Part shown: positions 5,971 through 6,044 of the stretch, piece by piece
Layout of the letters: each line of letters starts with the position of its first letter
Numbering within the stretch: position 1 is the first letter of the stretch
NCBI GenBank assembly: GCA_005772945.1
Contig: SXIE01000006.1
Location: forward strand, 1 to 6,044
Direction of reading: 5' to 3'
DNA: 6,044 nucleotides
From: Pseudomonadota bacterium
Lineage (GTDB): Bacteria > Myxococcota > UBA9042 > PHBI01
The notes under the pieces: generated by a model
What the model was told of the DNA's origin: nothing
What the model saw: the letters and a program-made list of their open reading frames with translations, nothing else
Databases searched by the model: none
Program-made: the position numbers and the translations under genes

Positions 5971-6044
5971 GGCCGGAGCACGACGCCGATGCGATCGTCA
6001 TCGGCGCCGGCTTCGGAGGCGTGACCTGCGCCGCCCGGCTCGCC
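5967..6044 (+). CDS. Second FAD-dependent oxidoreductase, N-terminal fragment (CrtI/CrtISO-like)
   Basis: The frame from GTG 5967 runs without a stop to the last base of the window, giving 26 residues. DADAIVIGAGFGGVTCAARLA is essentially all that is seen (residues 6-26 contain the G-x-G-x-x-G loop at 13-18), a typical FAD-binding beta-alpha-beta start. The G-A-G-F-G-G-V-T-x-A-A form is common in CrtI, carotenoid isomerase and retinol-saturase-like enzymes, but other NAD(P)/FAD oxidoreductases share it. The GTG overlaps the upstream stop codon by two bases within GTGA, so translation is probably coupled to the desaturase-like gene. Only the fold can be called. Confidence 0.75.
   Translation, partial: MRPEHDADAIVIGAGFGGVTCAARLA

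Overview
This is a very GC-rich, densely packed bacterial segment. All supported genes are on the + strand, with 4-base stop/start overlaps and strong G/C preference at third codon positions. Gene content suggests a deltaproteobacterial-type lineage (Myxococcota, Desulfobacterota or Binatota-like): an EtfD-type membrane iron-sulfur oxidoreductase, a HpnE/phytoene-desaturase-like flavoprotein and a DUF6036/AbiEii-like nucleotidyltransferase. That assignment is inference from gene content, because no rRNA or other marker is present.

Layout. (1) Positions 2-637 hold the C-terminal 211 residues of a NodU/CmcH-type O-carbamoyltransferase that begins outside the window. (2) Positions 714-1421 encode TrmB, the tRNA m7G46 methyltransferase. 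(3) Its stop codon overlaps the start of a 702-residue membrane iron-sulfur oxidoreductase at 1418-3526. This protein fuses a cytochrome-b-like domain, two [4Fe-4S] motifs and two cysteine-rich CCG-type domains, as in the ETF:(mena)quinone oxidoreductases. It would pass electrons from electron-transfer flavoprotein, and so from acyl-CoA dehydrogenases, to the membrane quinone pool. (4) Positions 3604-4222 hold a two-gene cassette: a roughly 70-residue protein of unknown function and, overlapping it by 53 bases, a small minimal nucleotidyltransferase. The arrangement recalls toxin-antitoxin modules, and the start of the small gene is unusual. (5) Positions 4423-5970 encode a 515-residue FAD-dependent desaturase-like protein of the phytoene desaturase/HpnE group. 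Its stop codon overlaps the GTG start of a second flavoprotein, which runs off the window at 6044. The pair looks like part of a carotenoid or other isoprenoid operon.

The window reads as ordinary housekeeping and energy genes followed by a probably mobile small cassette and then an isoprenoid redox operon. The least explained parts are the small-protein/nucleotidyltransferase cassette, with an ideal ribosome binding site that points into the wrong reading frame, and a G-rich insertion in the oxidoreductase gene that fits a G-quadruplex pattern. I saw no tRNA, rRNA, CRISPR array, insertion sequence or convincing intrinsic terminator.
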